Assembly (NCBI RefSeq): GCF_003217235.1 | Contig: NZ_QJTF01000006.1 | Coordinates: forward strand, 62,001 to 126,000 | Reading direction: 5' to 3' | DNA length: 64,000 nt | Source: Paramesorhizobium leguminum | GTDB taxonomy: Bacteria > Pseudomonadota > Alphaproteobacteria > Rhizobiales > Rhizobiaceae | In this document: piece by piece, positions 27,803-34,233 of the stretch | How the letters are laid out: the number at the start of each line of letters is the position of its first letter | Position numbering within the stretch: position 1 is the stretch's first letter | The notes under the pieces: model-generated | Told to the model about the DNA's origin: nothing | What the model saw: the letters and a program-made list of their open reading frames with translations, nothing else | The model's database searches: none | Position numbers and translations under genes: made by a program

Positions 27803-27978
27803 TTGTATTTCCACAGATAGATCCACGCGCCATAAACCGCCATGCCGGCTGTGAGCGTTCCCCAGAAGGCGTCACCTCTCACCCACTCAAAAATGCTCCA
27901 GGCCGCGCAGAAGGCGACAAGCGCAATGCGCCGCCAGAGTGGGTCGAGGAAGGGATGGGAAGCGGGGTTTCGGTTCAA
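27790..27978 (-). CDS. DUF3329-like small membrane protein
   Basis: 62 residues if translation starts at TTG 27978, preceded by GAGG 6 nt upstream. An ATG at 28008 is in frame but would translate through a hairpin (27982-28007) and lacks a ribosome site. HPFLDPLWRRIALVAFCAAW matches the DUF3329 pattern, and two membrane helices are visible. It lies on the same strand as the EcfG-promoted exported protein upstream and could be co-transcribed with it. Confidence 0.7.
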   Translation of the reverse strand: MNRNPASHPFLDPLWRRIALVAFCAAWSIFEWVRGDAFWGTLTAGMAVYGAWIYLWKYKVGE

Positions 27979-27981
27979 GAT

Positions 27982-28007
27982 TGCCTCACAATTAATGATG
28001 TGAGGCA
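27982..28007. promoter_or_regulatory. Hairpin covering a ribosome-binding site
   Basis: TGCCTCAC and GTGAGGCA (8 bp) pair around a 10-nt loop. On the minus strand the GAGG preceding TTG 27978 is inside the stem, so the hairpin could block translation of the DUF3329-like gene. Confidence 0.45.
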
Positions 28008-28030
28008 TTTCTAGTGCAATCCTGTTCCTA

Positions 28031-28345
28031 TTACGAGCCTGTGGTTTGAGTTTCCGCCGTCACGGCGGGGTCTTCATGTTCTTCGCGGATCGTCACCTGC
28101 AATTCGTCGTTCTTGTCGATTTCCCAATAAACAGCGGCGTCGCGTTCCATCATTTCAGGATCGACCTCGACACATTTTCCGTAAGGCCTCGTGCTCTCGG
28201 CGGCGAGGTTATCCATTGCCGGTTTCAATTCAGCCTTGCATGTCGCTATCGTCTCATAAGAGACGGTCGGCGCCGGGCGTTCGTTGCAAACGACCAGATC
28301 GTTCGAGCAAGAAATCAATACCATGATGGCAGCCAGATGTTGCAT
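28031..28345 (-). CDS. Small exported protein, stress-regulated
   Basis: 104 residues. The N-terminus MQHLAAIMVLISCSND looks like a short signal, with Cys13 as a possible lipid-attachment residue although the lipobox is imperfect. The remainder is acidic (VDPEMMERDAAVYWEIDKNDELQV) with two more cysteines (VVCNE, GKCVEV). AAGGAG lies 8 nt before the ATG, and an EcfG-type promoter (28370-28395) precedes it. It is therefore likely part of the general stress regulon. The function is unknown. Confidence 0.72.
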   Translation of the reverse strand: MQHLAAIMVLISCSNDLVVCNERPAPTVSYETIATCKAELKPAMDNLAAESTRPYGKCVEVDPEMMERDAAVYWEIDKNDELQVTIREEHEDPAVTAETQTTGS

Positions 28346-28369
28346 GGGCTCAACTCCTTTGACGGAATA

Positions 28370-28395
28370 AACGGAGATACCAACCTGGTAGTTCC
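28370..28395 (-). promoter_or_regulatory. EcfG-type promoter for the exported protein gene
   Basis: On the minus strand GGAAC, a 17-nt spacer and CGTT match the sigma-EcfG consensus. The expected transcript start is about 15-20 nt before the gene's ribosome site. Confidence 0.78.
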
Positions 28396-28497
28396 GTTTT
28401 CATCGAAAGGCCCTTCCTGGGGCGGGTATGCTACAGGTCCCCAGTGTAGAAAACGCTTGCCGGATCGTGAAAAATTTAAACAAAAATCTTTTTTGCT

Positions 28498-28522
28498 GGA
28501 ACCTTCGTTCTCGTATTCCGTT
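28498..28522 (+). promoter_or_regulatory. EcfG-type promoter for a small RNA
   Basis: GGAAC, 16 nt, CGTT on the + strand. No protein gene follows; a structured RNA ending in a terminator does. It diverges from the promoter at 28370-28395. Confidence 0.8.
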
Positions 28523-28527
28523 TGGGT

Positions 28528-28701
28528 CGCAGGATGTCTGGCGCACCCCGCCCCCCTCACGAAAAAGCCAGGCATCGGTCGCGAGTCCCCCTAACGCTTG
28601 CGGCCACTGCGCGCCCATGGTTGCCCAATGCCATGGAGACGCGAAATCAGGATCGCCATGGCGTTCCGGCACAAGACCGGCCCGTGGCGATCCTTCTTTT
28701 T
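28528..28701 (+). ncRNA. Candidate stress-induced small RNA with C-rich loops (GsrN-like)
   Basis: Four hairpins follow the EcfG promoter. H1: ATGTCTGGC/GCCAGGCAT (28534-28542/28567-28575), with a 24-nt loop holding CACCCCGCCCCCCTC. H2: GGTCGC/GCGGCC (28577-28582/28600-28605), with loop GAGTCCCCCTAACGCTT. H3: CCATGG arms at 28615-28620/28631-28636, reinforced by CGCG pairs. H4: a terminator, GGATCGCCA/TGGCGATCC (28650-28658/28685-28693), plus TTCTTTTT. Caulobacter GsrN is a sigma-T-dependent RNA whose C-rich loop pairs with G-rich ribosome sites. Here promoter type, C-rich loops and neighbourhood agree, but homology was not tested. No convincing protein frame covers this 370-base gap. Confidence 0.72.
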
Positions 28702-28717
28702 CATCCTGCCTGAGAAG

Positions 28718-29728
28718 CTAAAGCTCAAAATGAGAGCGGGGCACGTCTAGCGCATACGTCACGCTGTCCTGCTCGATGCGGTAGGTCGCGGTTCCATCAA
28801 CCGATATAGGCACGATGCGCTCCAGAACGGCGCTGCCGAAGCGGGCGTTGGGGTTTTGCCCTTTGAGCGAGCCTGGAATCTTCTCATCCCATTTTATGCA
28901 GAGCGACATGCGATCCGTGCCGGCATTCTCGAACCTGCCCGAGAGGGTGACTGTGCCTTCGCCGTTCGATAGCGCCCCATAGGCGGCGGAGTTGACGATC
29001 AGCTCATGAACCGCGAGACCTATATGGAGGGCGGCGCCGGGAAATATGTAGGGATCGGCGCCGGAGAGCGTGAAGCGCGGATCCCCGATGTCGATATATT
29101 TCTGCATCTGCGAGTGGACGAGTTCGTGGAACCGGGCGCCCCGCCAGTTGGAATCCGTCACCAGATCCTGCGAATAGGAAAGCGATTGTACGCGCCCGCG
29201 GAACTTCGCGAGGAAGCCATCGATCGTCTCCGTGTAGCGAGCGGTCTGCATGGCGATGCTCTGGATGATCGCGAGCAGGTTTTTCGACCGGTGGCTGACC
29301 TCGCGCAGCAAGGTTTTCAGCACCTGCTCGCGTCGTTTCAGCTCGGTTATGTCCACGCCGGTGGTCACAACGCCGATGATGACGCCGGCATCGTCGCGGT
29401 CGCTGTCGATGGAAAGCTCGAACCAGCGGGACTGTTCGCCATGCGGCAGGCAAATCTCCACGCGCGTTGGCTCGCCGGTTTCCAGCACCCCTTGCTTGGC
29501 CGCCGCGAGCCTGGCCAGCATGGCCTCCTGGACCAGCTCATGGTCATAGACACCGACGCGCCATTGGGCGCTCCATGCCTCGGGGAGATTTTCCGCCCAG
29601 ACATAAGCGAGATCCGCGGATTGGTAGAGCACGAAGACGTTGCTGTTATGGATGGCTCGAAGCAGCGAGCGCAAACGCACGGCGTCTTTATACTCCGACT
29701 TGTCGGAGAGCAGGGAGGCGCCCATCAT
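28718..29728 (-). CDS. PAS-HWE sensor histidine kinase of the general stress response
   Basis: 336 residues from ATG 29728 (29725 also possible). A PAS domain (about 18-130) is followed by the dimerisation/phosphoacceptor region, with His in LLREVSHRSKNLLAIIQSIA. The HWE-type ATPase has HELIVNSAAYGALS and the WxE-like KWDEK. Such kinases phosphorylate PhyR in many alphaproteobacteria. An EcfG promoter lies at 29853-29878. In-frame sequence between 29728 and 29839 is Arg/Cys-rich and probably untranslated leader. No membrane helix is present, so it is a cytosolic sensor. Confidence 0.88.
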   Translation of the reverse strand: MMGASLLSDKSEYKDAVRLRSLLRAIHNSNVFVLYQSADLAYVWAENLPEAWSAQWRVGVYDHELVQEAMLARLAAAKQGVLETGEPTRVEICLPHGEQSRWFELSIDSDRDDAGVIIGVVTTGVDITELKRREQVLKTLLREVSHRSKNLLAIIQSIAMQTARYTETIDGFLAKFRGRVQSLSYSQDLVTDSNWRGARFHELVHSQMQKYIDIGDPRFTLSGADPYIFPGAALHIGLAVHELIVNSAAYGALSNGEGTVTLSGRFENAGTDRMSLCIKWDEKIPGSLKGQNPNARFGSAVLERIVPISVDGTATYRIEQDSVTYALDVPRSHFEL

Positions 29729-29852
29729 CAGAGCCCGGCGCCAACTACGCCGCCCGTGCGGTAGCCTGTCTTCGCATGGCGCGCTCTTCGTGGTGCCATT
29801 CCAACATCGCCGACTGCAACGCCGACGCTCCCTTTCCATATGTCAGGCCCGA

Positions 29853-29878
29853 AACGCCGGAAAGGGGAGATTAGTTCC
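29853..29878 (-). promoter_or_regulatory. EcfG-type promoter for the HWE kinase
   Basis: Minus strand: GGAAC, 17 nt, CGTT. It leaves a leader of roughly 115 nt if translation starts at 29728. Confidence 0.78.
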
Positions 29879-29892
29879 TTTTTGAGGGAATG

Positions 29893-29949
29893 GTGAGCAG
29901 CGAGCAGTGAGATAGTGAGCAAGATGGGTTTTTACTGCTCACTGCTCAC
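29893..29949. repeat. Hairpin between phyR and the kinase gene
   Basis: GTGAGCAGCGAGCAGT (29893-29908) pairs with ACTGCTCACTGCTCAC (29934-29949) with one G-U. It starts right after the phyR stop and probably ends the phyR transcript. Confidence 0.65.
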
Positions 29950-29950
29950 A

Positions 29951-30745
29951 TCACGCAGCCAGTTTCGATTTCTCCTCGAAGAACAGTGCCTGGCTGATGA
30001 GCGCCTTTACCATTTCCGGATTGAACGGCTTGGTGACGAGGAATGTCGGTTCCGGGCGTTCGCCGGTCAGAAGCCGTTCGGGGAAAGCGGTGATGAAGAT
30101 CACCGGTATGGTGTTCTGGCCGAGAATGTCGTTGACTGCATCCAATCCTGAACTTCCGTCGGCAAGCTGGATATCGGCGAGCACCATGCGCGGCCTGGCG
30201 GATTTATAATGCTCGACCGCCTCCTGTCTCGTGCGTGCTATTCCGACAACCTCATGGCCGAGACTTTCCACCATTTGCTGGATATCCATGGCGATCAGCG
30301 GTTCGTCCTCGATGATCATGATCCTTGTAGCGACCTGCCGCGAAATCTCCTGTGAGGCATGCGCCAGCAGGGCGGCAAGCTCTTTTTCTGAAACATCGAG
30401 GATTTCAGCGGCCTCCCGCTCGCTGAAGCCTTCCACGGAAACCAGCAGGAAAGCCTGTCGCGCTTTAGGCGCCATCACGGCGAGATTGGCTGCGGCGCGT
30501 GCTTCCCAGGCGAATTCCGAAGTTGTCGCCGGAACACGCACGGCGGTCGATTCGAACATGTTGGAGAAAAGCCGATAAAGTCCTATCCGGTCGGAGGATG
30601 TTCGCGGAAAGATCGAAATATCCGCGATCAGGGCTTCCAAAGTGGCCGCTACATAGGCATCGCCGGAAGCCTGCGAGCCGGTCACAGCGCGCGAGAAGCG
30701 TCGCAGATATGGAAGGTGTGGCGCTATACGGGTGGACAAGGACAT
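29951..30745 (-). CDS. phyR: PhyR, anti-anti-sigma response regulator
   Basis: 264 residues. The N-terminal half (about 1-125) is a sigma-factor mimic with ECF-like region 2/4 (LPYLRRFSRAVTGSQASGD, SEREAAEILDVSEKELAAL). The C-terminal half is a receiver domain with acidic IIEDEP, phospho-Asp in VLADIQLADG and Lys in LVTKPF. When phosphorylated, PhyR sequesters NepR and frees EcfG. It is divergent from nepR-ecfG, with EcfG-type promoters in between, giving positive feedback. Confidence 0.96.
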   Translation of the reverse strand: MSLSTRIAPHLPYLRRFSRAVTGSQASGDAYVAATLEALIADISIFPRTSSDRIGLYRLFSNMFESTAVRVPATTSEFAWEARAAANLAVMAPKARQAFLLVSVEGFSEREAAEILDVSEKELAALLAHASQEISRQVATRIMIIEDEPLIAMDIQQMVESLGHEVVGIARTRQEAVEHYKSARPRMVLADIQLADGSSGLDAVNDILGQNTIPVIFITAFPERLLTGERPEPTFLVTKPFNPEMVKALISQALFFEEKSKLAA

Positions 30746-30861
30746 TTGTTTGAGCTCCCTTCAGTCCGCTAAAGCTTTGGTTGTCGGCAAGTCCCGCTGA
30801 ACGGAAAACCGTGTCACCCTATTCCTGGACTTGCTTTAAACTCACGGCACAGCCGTTATTA

Positions 30862-30886
30862 AACGCTGCGGGAAGAAAAAAGTTCC
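30862..30886 (-). promoter_or_regulatory. EcfG-type promoter for phyR
   Basis: Minus strand: GGAAC, 16 nt, CGTT. Its -35 element faces that of the + strand promoter, forming AGTTCC-8 nt-GGAACT at 30881-30900. Confidence 0.82.
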
Positions 30887-30894
30887 GCATTAAT

Positions 30895-30919
30895 GGAACT
30901 TTTTGCGCTATCGAGCATT
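30895..30919 (+). promoter_or_regulatory. EcfG-like promoter for nepR-ecfG
   Basis: GGAAC, 16 nt, CATT: a one-base departure from CGTT in the -10 element. Position and known autoregulation of this operon in relatives support it; the mismatch lowers confidence. Confidence 0.58.
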
Positions 30920-31049
30920 ATAAGAACGAAATGCGGCATAAACATGCGCCGCAATTGTTTTACGCAAGCGTGTTATAGAAGTTCGGGTGGCTGACGGTGC
31001 GCTCTTTTCCCGGACTTGCTTCACACTTCTAAGGAATGGCTGGGACAAA

Positions 31050-31280
31050 ATGAGCGAGAAAGGCAATCTTCGTCCGCGAGGGAAGCAAAGCTCGGGCGAG
31101 AAGCATCCGGGCGCCCGAGATGAACTGGGACCCAATAGCGAGATCGGTTCAAAGCTGAGGGCCCTTTACACCTCGATCCAGGAAGAAACCATTCCCGACA
31201 GGTTTCTCGATCTTCTCGAAAAGCTCGATCGGGTGGAGCGTGGGCAGGGATGTGAATCCACTGTGCCCGCCATGGAGTGA
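31050..31280 (+). CDS. nepR: NepR, anti-sigma factor
   Basis: 76 residues from ATG 31050; upstream in-frame codons to 30987 are not family-like. The core NSEIGSKLRALYTSIQEETIPDRFLDLLEKL has the two short helices that bind EcfG or PhyR. The N-terminus is disordered and basic, as in other NepR proteins. NepR holds EcfG inactive in unstressed cells. ecfG begins 4 nt after the stop, consistent with coupled, balanced synthesis. Confidence 0.92.
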   Translation: MSEKGNLRPRGKQSSGEKHPGARDELGPNSEIGSKLRALYTSIQEETIPDRFLDLLEKLDRVERGQGCESTVPAME

Positions 31281-31284
31281 TGGC

Positions 31285-31863
31285 ATGCAAAATAGCGCCC
31301 AGGACGCCGGCATGGACCCCGGTTCGACCGAGTTCAAAAGGGAATTGCTGCAGGCGCTTCCCAGCCTGCGCGCCTTTGCGGTTTCGCTCATCGGCCAGCA
31401 TGACAAGGCGGATGATCTTGTCCAGGAAGCCATCATGAAGGCATGGGCCAAGCAGGATTCCTTCGAGATGGGAACCAACATCAAGGCCTGGCTTTTCACC
31501 ATCCTGCGCAATGAATTCTACAGCCAGATGCGTAAGCGTGGTCGCGAGGTGCAGGATAGCGAGGGCGTTTTTACAAACCAGCTAGCCGTGCCGCCGGCGC
31601 AATATGGCGCGCTCGATCTGCAGGATTTCCGCAAAGCCCTAGAGCAACTGCCCGCCGACCAGCGCGAGGCGATCATCCTCATCGGCGCATCCGGTTTCGC
31701 CTACGAGGAAGCTGCGGAGATTTGCGGCTGCGCGGTGGGCACCATCAAAAGCCGCGTCAGCCGCGCGCGGGCACGGCTTCAGGAATTGCTCGGCGTCAAC
31801 GGTCAGTCTGATTATGGTCCCGACGCCCTTTCCGCGCCGGTGACGACACGCTCCTTCGCGTGA
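31285..31863 (+). CDS. ecfG: EcfG, general stress ECF sigma factor
   Basis: 192 residues from ATG 31285; ATG 31312 is an alternative. Region 2: LRAFAVSLIGQHDKADDLVQEAIMKAW and TNIKAWLFTILRNEFYSQMRKR. Region 4: LPADQREAIILIGASGFAYEEAAEICGCAVGTIKSRVSRAR. It is ECF15-type, the general stress sigma factor of alphaproteobacteria. Likely targets visible here are the GGAAC-N16/17-CGTT promoters at 28370, 28498, 29853, 30862 and 34175. Confidence 0.94.
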   Translation: MQNSAQDAGMDPGSTEFKRELLQALPSLRAFAVSLIGQHDKADDLVQEAIMKAWAKQDSFEMGTNIKAWLFTILRNEFYSQMRKRGREVQDSEGVFTNQLAVPPAQYGALDLQDFRKALEQLPADQREAIILIGASGFAYEEAAEICGCAVGTIKSRVSRARARLQELLGVNGQSDYGPDALSAPVTTRSFA

Positions 31864-31963
31864 AAACCGATCCGGCCTTGAACACATCCAAGAATGCGGG
31901 GTTTCGCTTTTCGTTTGCAGAAGCGTATAATCCGATCCTGTATGGTTCCATCTTGCGGGTCAG

Positions 31964-33355
31964 ATGAACGAAACTTCGCGACAAGTGCCAGAACCTCGAA
32001 CGCGCGCTGCTTATCGGCGACAACTCGCCGTCATCATCTCGCTGTGTCTGGTGCTGTTGACGGCGACATCCACCGTCATTCTCACGCGTGGCATCAACTA
32101 TCAACTTGCCGACGTTTCCAAAACGTACCAACTCATCCAGCAGGCCAGCAAAACGCTATTGCTCGTCACCAATATGGAGACCAGCCAGCGCGGTTATCTC
32201 CTGACGCTGGAACGCTCCTATCTCGATCTCTACTACGCGGCCTCGCTCTCCATCGATGAATCGATGAGCCGGCTTGCCAGCATGGCGCGGGGGAATCCGC
32301 CGCAGGAGGAACGCGTACGGGAGATCGAGGCGCTTACCACGCAAATCCAGGGCGGGGTGAGACAAACGGTTCAGCTGGCGGTAGAGGGCCAGCTCGGTAA
32401 AGCGCTGGAGGATATTCGTAGTGACAAGGGCAAAATGGACCAGTTGCGCGAGACAATCCGCAATTTCATGGACGAGGAAGACCGGCGGCTCATTCAGCGC
32501 AATGACAAAATAGACCGTACCCGCGACTGGCTGACGATCGCGTCTCTCGCCGCCCTCACCAGCGCGGTGATGCTTGCCTATTCCCTCCTCAGCCGGGTGC
32601 AGCGCTATGTGCGGCTGCTCAGCGAGGGGCAGAGCGCGCTCCTGTCGGAAAACGTGCTTCTGGAGGAGAGGGTGCAGGAGCGCACGGCGGAACTGGAGAA
32701 TGCGCGCGCGGTCGCCGAGCGCGAGCGACGGCGGGTCGAGGTGTTGCTGCAGGACAGCAATCACCGTATCGGCAATTCGCTCGCCACCGTTTCCTCGCTT
32801 CTCAGCCTGCAGCTGCGCGAGGCGACCAATGAGAATGCGCGGCGGGTGCTGATCGCCGCGCGTGACCGCGTGCAGACGATCTCGACAGCGCATCGCCGCC
32901 TGCGGCTGGGTGACGACCTTGAAACAGTTCGCGCCGATGAATTCCTGCAGGCGGTCGTCGAGGATATTACGACCGCGCTTGTTCCGGGCGGAAGAATCAA
33001 ATTCGAGACCGCGTTCGCGCCACTCAATCTCAACGCGCGCGATGTTACTACCATCGGCATCATCCTTGGCGAACTCGTCACCAATGCCGTCAAACATGCC
33101 TTTCCCGATAATCGGGAGGGCATTGTCTCGATCAGCTTCGGGCGCGGCGAGGACGGCGTTCTGGAGCTTGCCGTCGCCGATGACGGCGTCGGGCAGGGGA
33201 AGGGGAAGGGCAAGCGGGGAAAGCGCCAAGGCCTTGGAATGCTGGTTATCGAACAGCTCTGCCTGCAATTTGGTGATGCGCCGCATTACAGCAACAACGG
33301 CGACGCAGGCACACGGGCGGTCATCCGGTTTCCCTCGCTTGAAGTGCGGGGTTGA
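31964..33355 (+). CDS. CHASE3 membrane sensor histidine kinase, HisKA_2 type
   Basis: 463 residues. Membrane helices at about 20-42 and 187-208 flank a CHASE3 sensing domain (ETSQRGYLLTLERSYLDLY). A coiled-coil linker (LLEERVQERTAELENARAVAERERRR) leads to the H-box LQDSNHRIGNSLATVSSLLSL and an HATPase with ELVTNAVKHAFPDN and DDGVGQGKG. This kinase type commonly sits beside ecfG and feeds PhyR. It is on the ecfG strand 100 nt downstream; only a two-mismatch EcfG-like site (31879-31903) precedes it. Confidence 0.9.
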   Translation: MNETSRQVPEPRTRAAYRRQLAVIISLCLVLLTATSTVILTRGINYQLADVSKTYQLIQQASKTLLLVTNMETSQRGYLLTLERSYLDLYYAASLSIDESMSRLASMARGNPPQEERVREIEALTTQIQGGVRQTVQLAVEGQLGKALEDIRSDKGKMDQLRETIRNFMDEEDRRLIQRNDKIDRTRDWLTIASLAALTSAVMLAYSLLSRVQRYVRLLSEGQSALLSENVLLEERVQERTAELENARAVAERERRRVEVLLQDSNHRIGNSLATVSSLLSLQLREATNENARRVLIAARDRVQTISTAHRRLRLGDDLETVRADEFLQAVVEDITTALVPGGRIKFETAFAPLNLNARDVTTIGIILGELVTNAVKHAFPDNREGIVSISFGRGEDGVLELAVADDGVGQGKGKGKRGKRQGLGMLVIEQLCLQFGDAPHYSNNGDAGTRAVIRFPSLEVRG

Positions 33356-33802
33356 TCATTCCTGACGACGGCGGTTCTTCGGGGTCCCCTCGCCATTGAA
33401 GAGAAAGGCATAGGCCGCCAGACCAATGATCGGCATCGCCGCGGCAATCAGCGGACGCTTCATTAGTTCAGGTAGCACGGCAAGGGCCGTTGCCGTCAGC
33501 ACCGCCGATCCATCCACTCGCGTGTGCTCCCGTACCTGCCGGCGCCGCCTACGCGCATCCAATATTTTGATGGCGATGAAGCCGATGAACGCCAAGGCGA
33601 AGCAGCCGAGCGCGACAAATAGCGCGGCGTGAATATCGCCAAAAGCGCGGGCGAGCGCCAGATAGATCGTCGCCAGCAGAAAGATCACCCCCGTCAGCAC
33701 GAAGAATGCGATGGCGGAAAGCAAGGCGGTCTTGCGTGTTATTTGCCGAATTGCCACGCCTGCTTCGCTGCCCAGGAGTGGAAGAATAAGCCGCAGCATC
33801 AA
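33356..33802 (-). CDS. Holin-like/YqjE-like membrane protein
   Basis: 148 residues with two strong membrane helices near 30-50 and 58-80 (AFFVLTGVIFLLATIYLALA, ALFVALGCFALAFIGFIAI). A basic loop (DARRRRRQVREH) and a third hydrophobic stretch follow. The pattern suits the YqjE / phage-holin-like superfamily that pairs with DUF883 proteins in stress operons. It overlaps the DUF883 gene by 4 nt and abuts the CHASE3 kinase stop. It probably shares the EcfG promoter at 34175. Confidence 0.75.
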   Translation of the reverse strand: MMLRLILPLLGSEAGVAIRQITRKTALLSAIAFFVLTGVIFLLATIYLALARAFGDIHAALFVALGCFALAFIGFIAIKILDARRRRRQVREHTRVDGSAVLTATALAVLPELMKRPLIAAAMPIIGLAAYAFLFNGEGTPKNRRRQE

Positions 33803-34134
33803 TGGCGACGCGCCATCAGTGCCAGCAGAAAACCCACTCCCGCCGCCGCCGCGATGGTTGCCAGCGGGCGTTCGCGGGCTGATTGGGCAAGCTGGTCGTG
33901 AAGCTCGGAGACGGTGTCCTCACCGGTGCGGCGCGCGCTGTTATAGGTTTTTGCCGCGCTGCGTCTGGCGTCGCGCACCTTTTCCGTTCCTAAATCCGCG
34001 ATAGCGGCGGCAAGCCCGGCAATATCTTCCTTCAATCGTGTTACCTGATATTGCAGATCGTCCGCCGCATCCCCGTTGGAGCCATTCCTGAGGACGTCCT
34101 CGGCTTGGCGGAGGGTGGTCGATACACGAGCCAT
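33799..34134 (-). CDS. DUF883/YqjD-ElaB-like membrane-anchored protein
   Basis: 111 residues. A long amphipathic helix (LQYQVTRLKEDIAGLAAAIADLG, then KVRDARRSAAKTYNSARR) is followed by RERPLATIAAAAGVGFLLALMARRH, a C-terminal membrane anchor. This is the DUF883 layout; the E. coli relatives YqjD and ElaB are stationary-phase proteins that bind ribosomes. An exact EcfG promoter 41 nt upstream suggests the same stress timing here. Confidence 0.85.
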   Translation of the reverse strand: MARVSTTLRQAEDVLRNGSNGDAADDLQYQVTRLKEDIAGLAAAIADLGTEKVRDARRSAAKTYNSARRTGEDTVSELHDQLAQSARERPLATIAAAAGVGFLLALMARRH

Positions 34135-34174
34135 GGTATCTCTCCTTGAAATAGAGGCCAGATTGTTCTGAGGT

Positions 34175-34199
34175 AACGGCTTATCGCCGGTTCGGTTCC
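34175..34199 (-). promoter_or_regulatory. EcfG-type promoter for the DUF883 operon
   Basis: Minus strand: GGAAC, 16 nt, CGTT, located 41-65 nt before the DUF883 start and divergent from the glycerate kinase gene. Confidence 0.82.
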
Positions 34200-34233
34200 A
34201 AATTTCGGGCCGATTCCGGGAGGGAGGAGCGCA

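Noticed and set aside
28500-28700. 6S RNA (ssrS) as an identity for the small RNA
   Set aside because: It forms four separate hairpins rather than one long interrupted stem with a central bubble, and it has a stress-sigma promoter.
28400-28721. Short open frames over the 28.5-kb gap on both strands
   Set aside because: No ribosome sites or protein-like composition; the promoter, hairpins and terminator explain the region better as an RNA gene.
29729-29839. N-terminal extension of the HWE kinase
   Set aside because: Arg/Cys-rich codons right at the predicted transcript start; no resemblance to PAS-HWE N-termini.
31879-31903. EcfG promoter for the CHASE3 kinase
   Set aside because: TGAAC-N16-GGTT has a mismatch in each element; too weak to list as a promoter.
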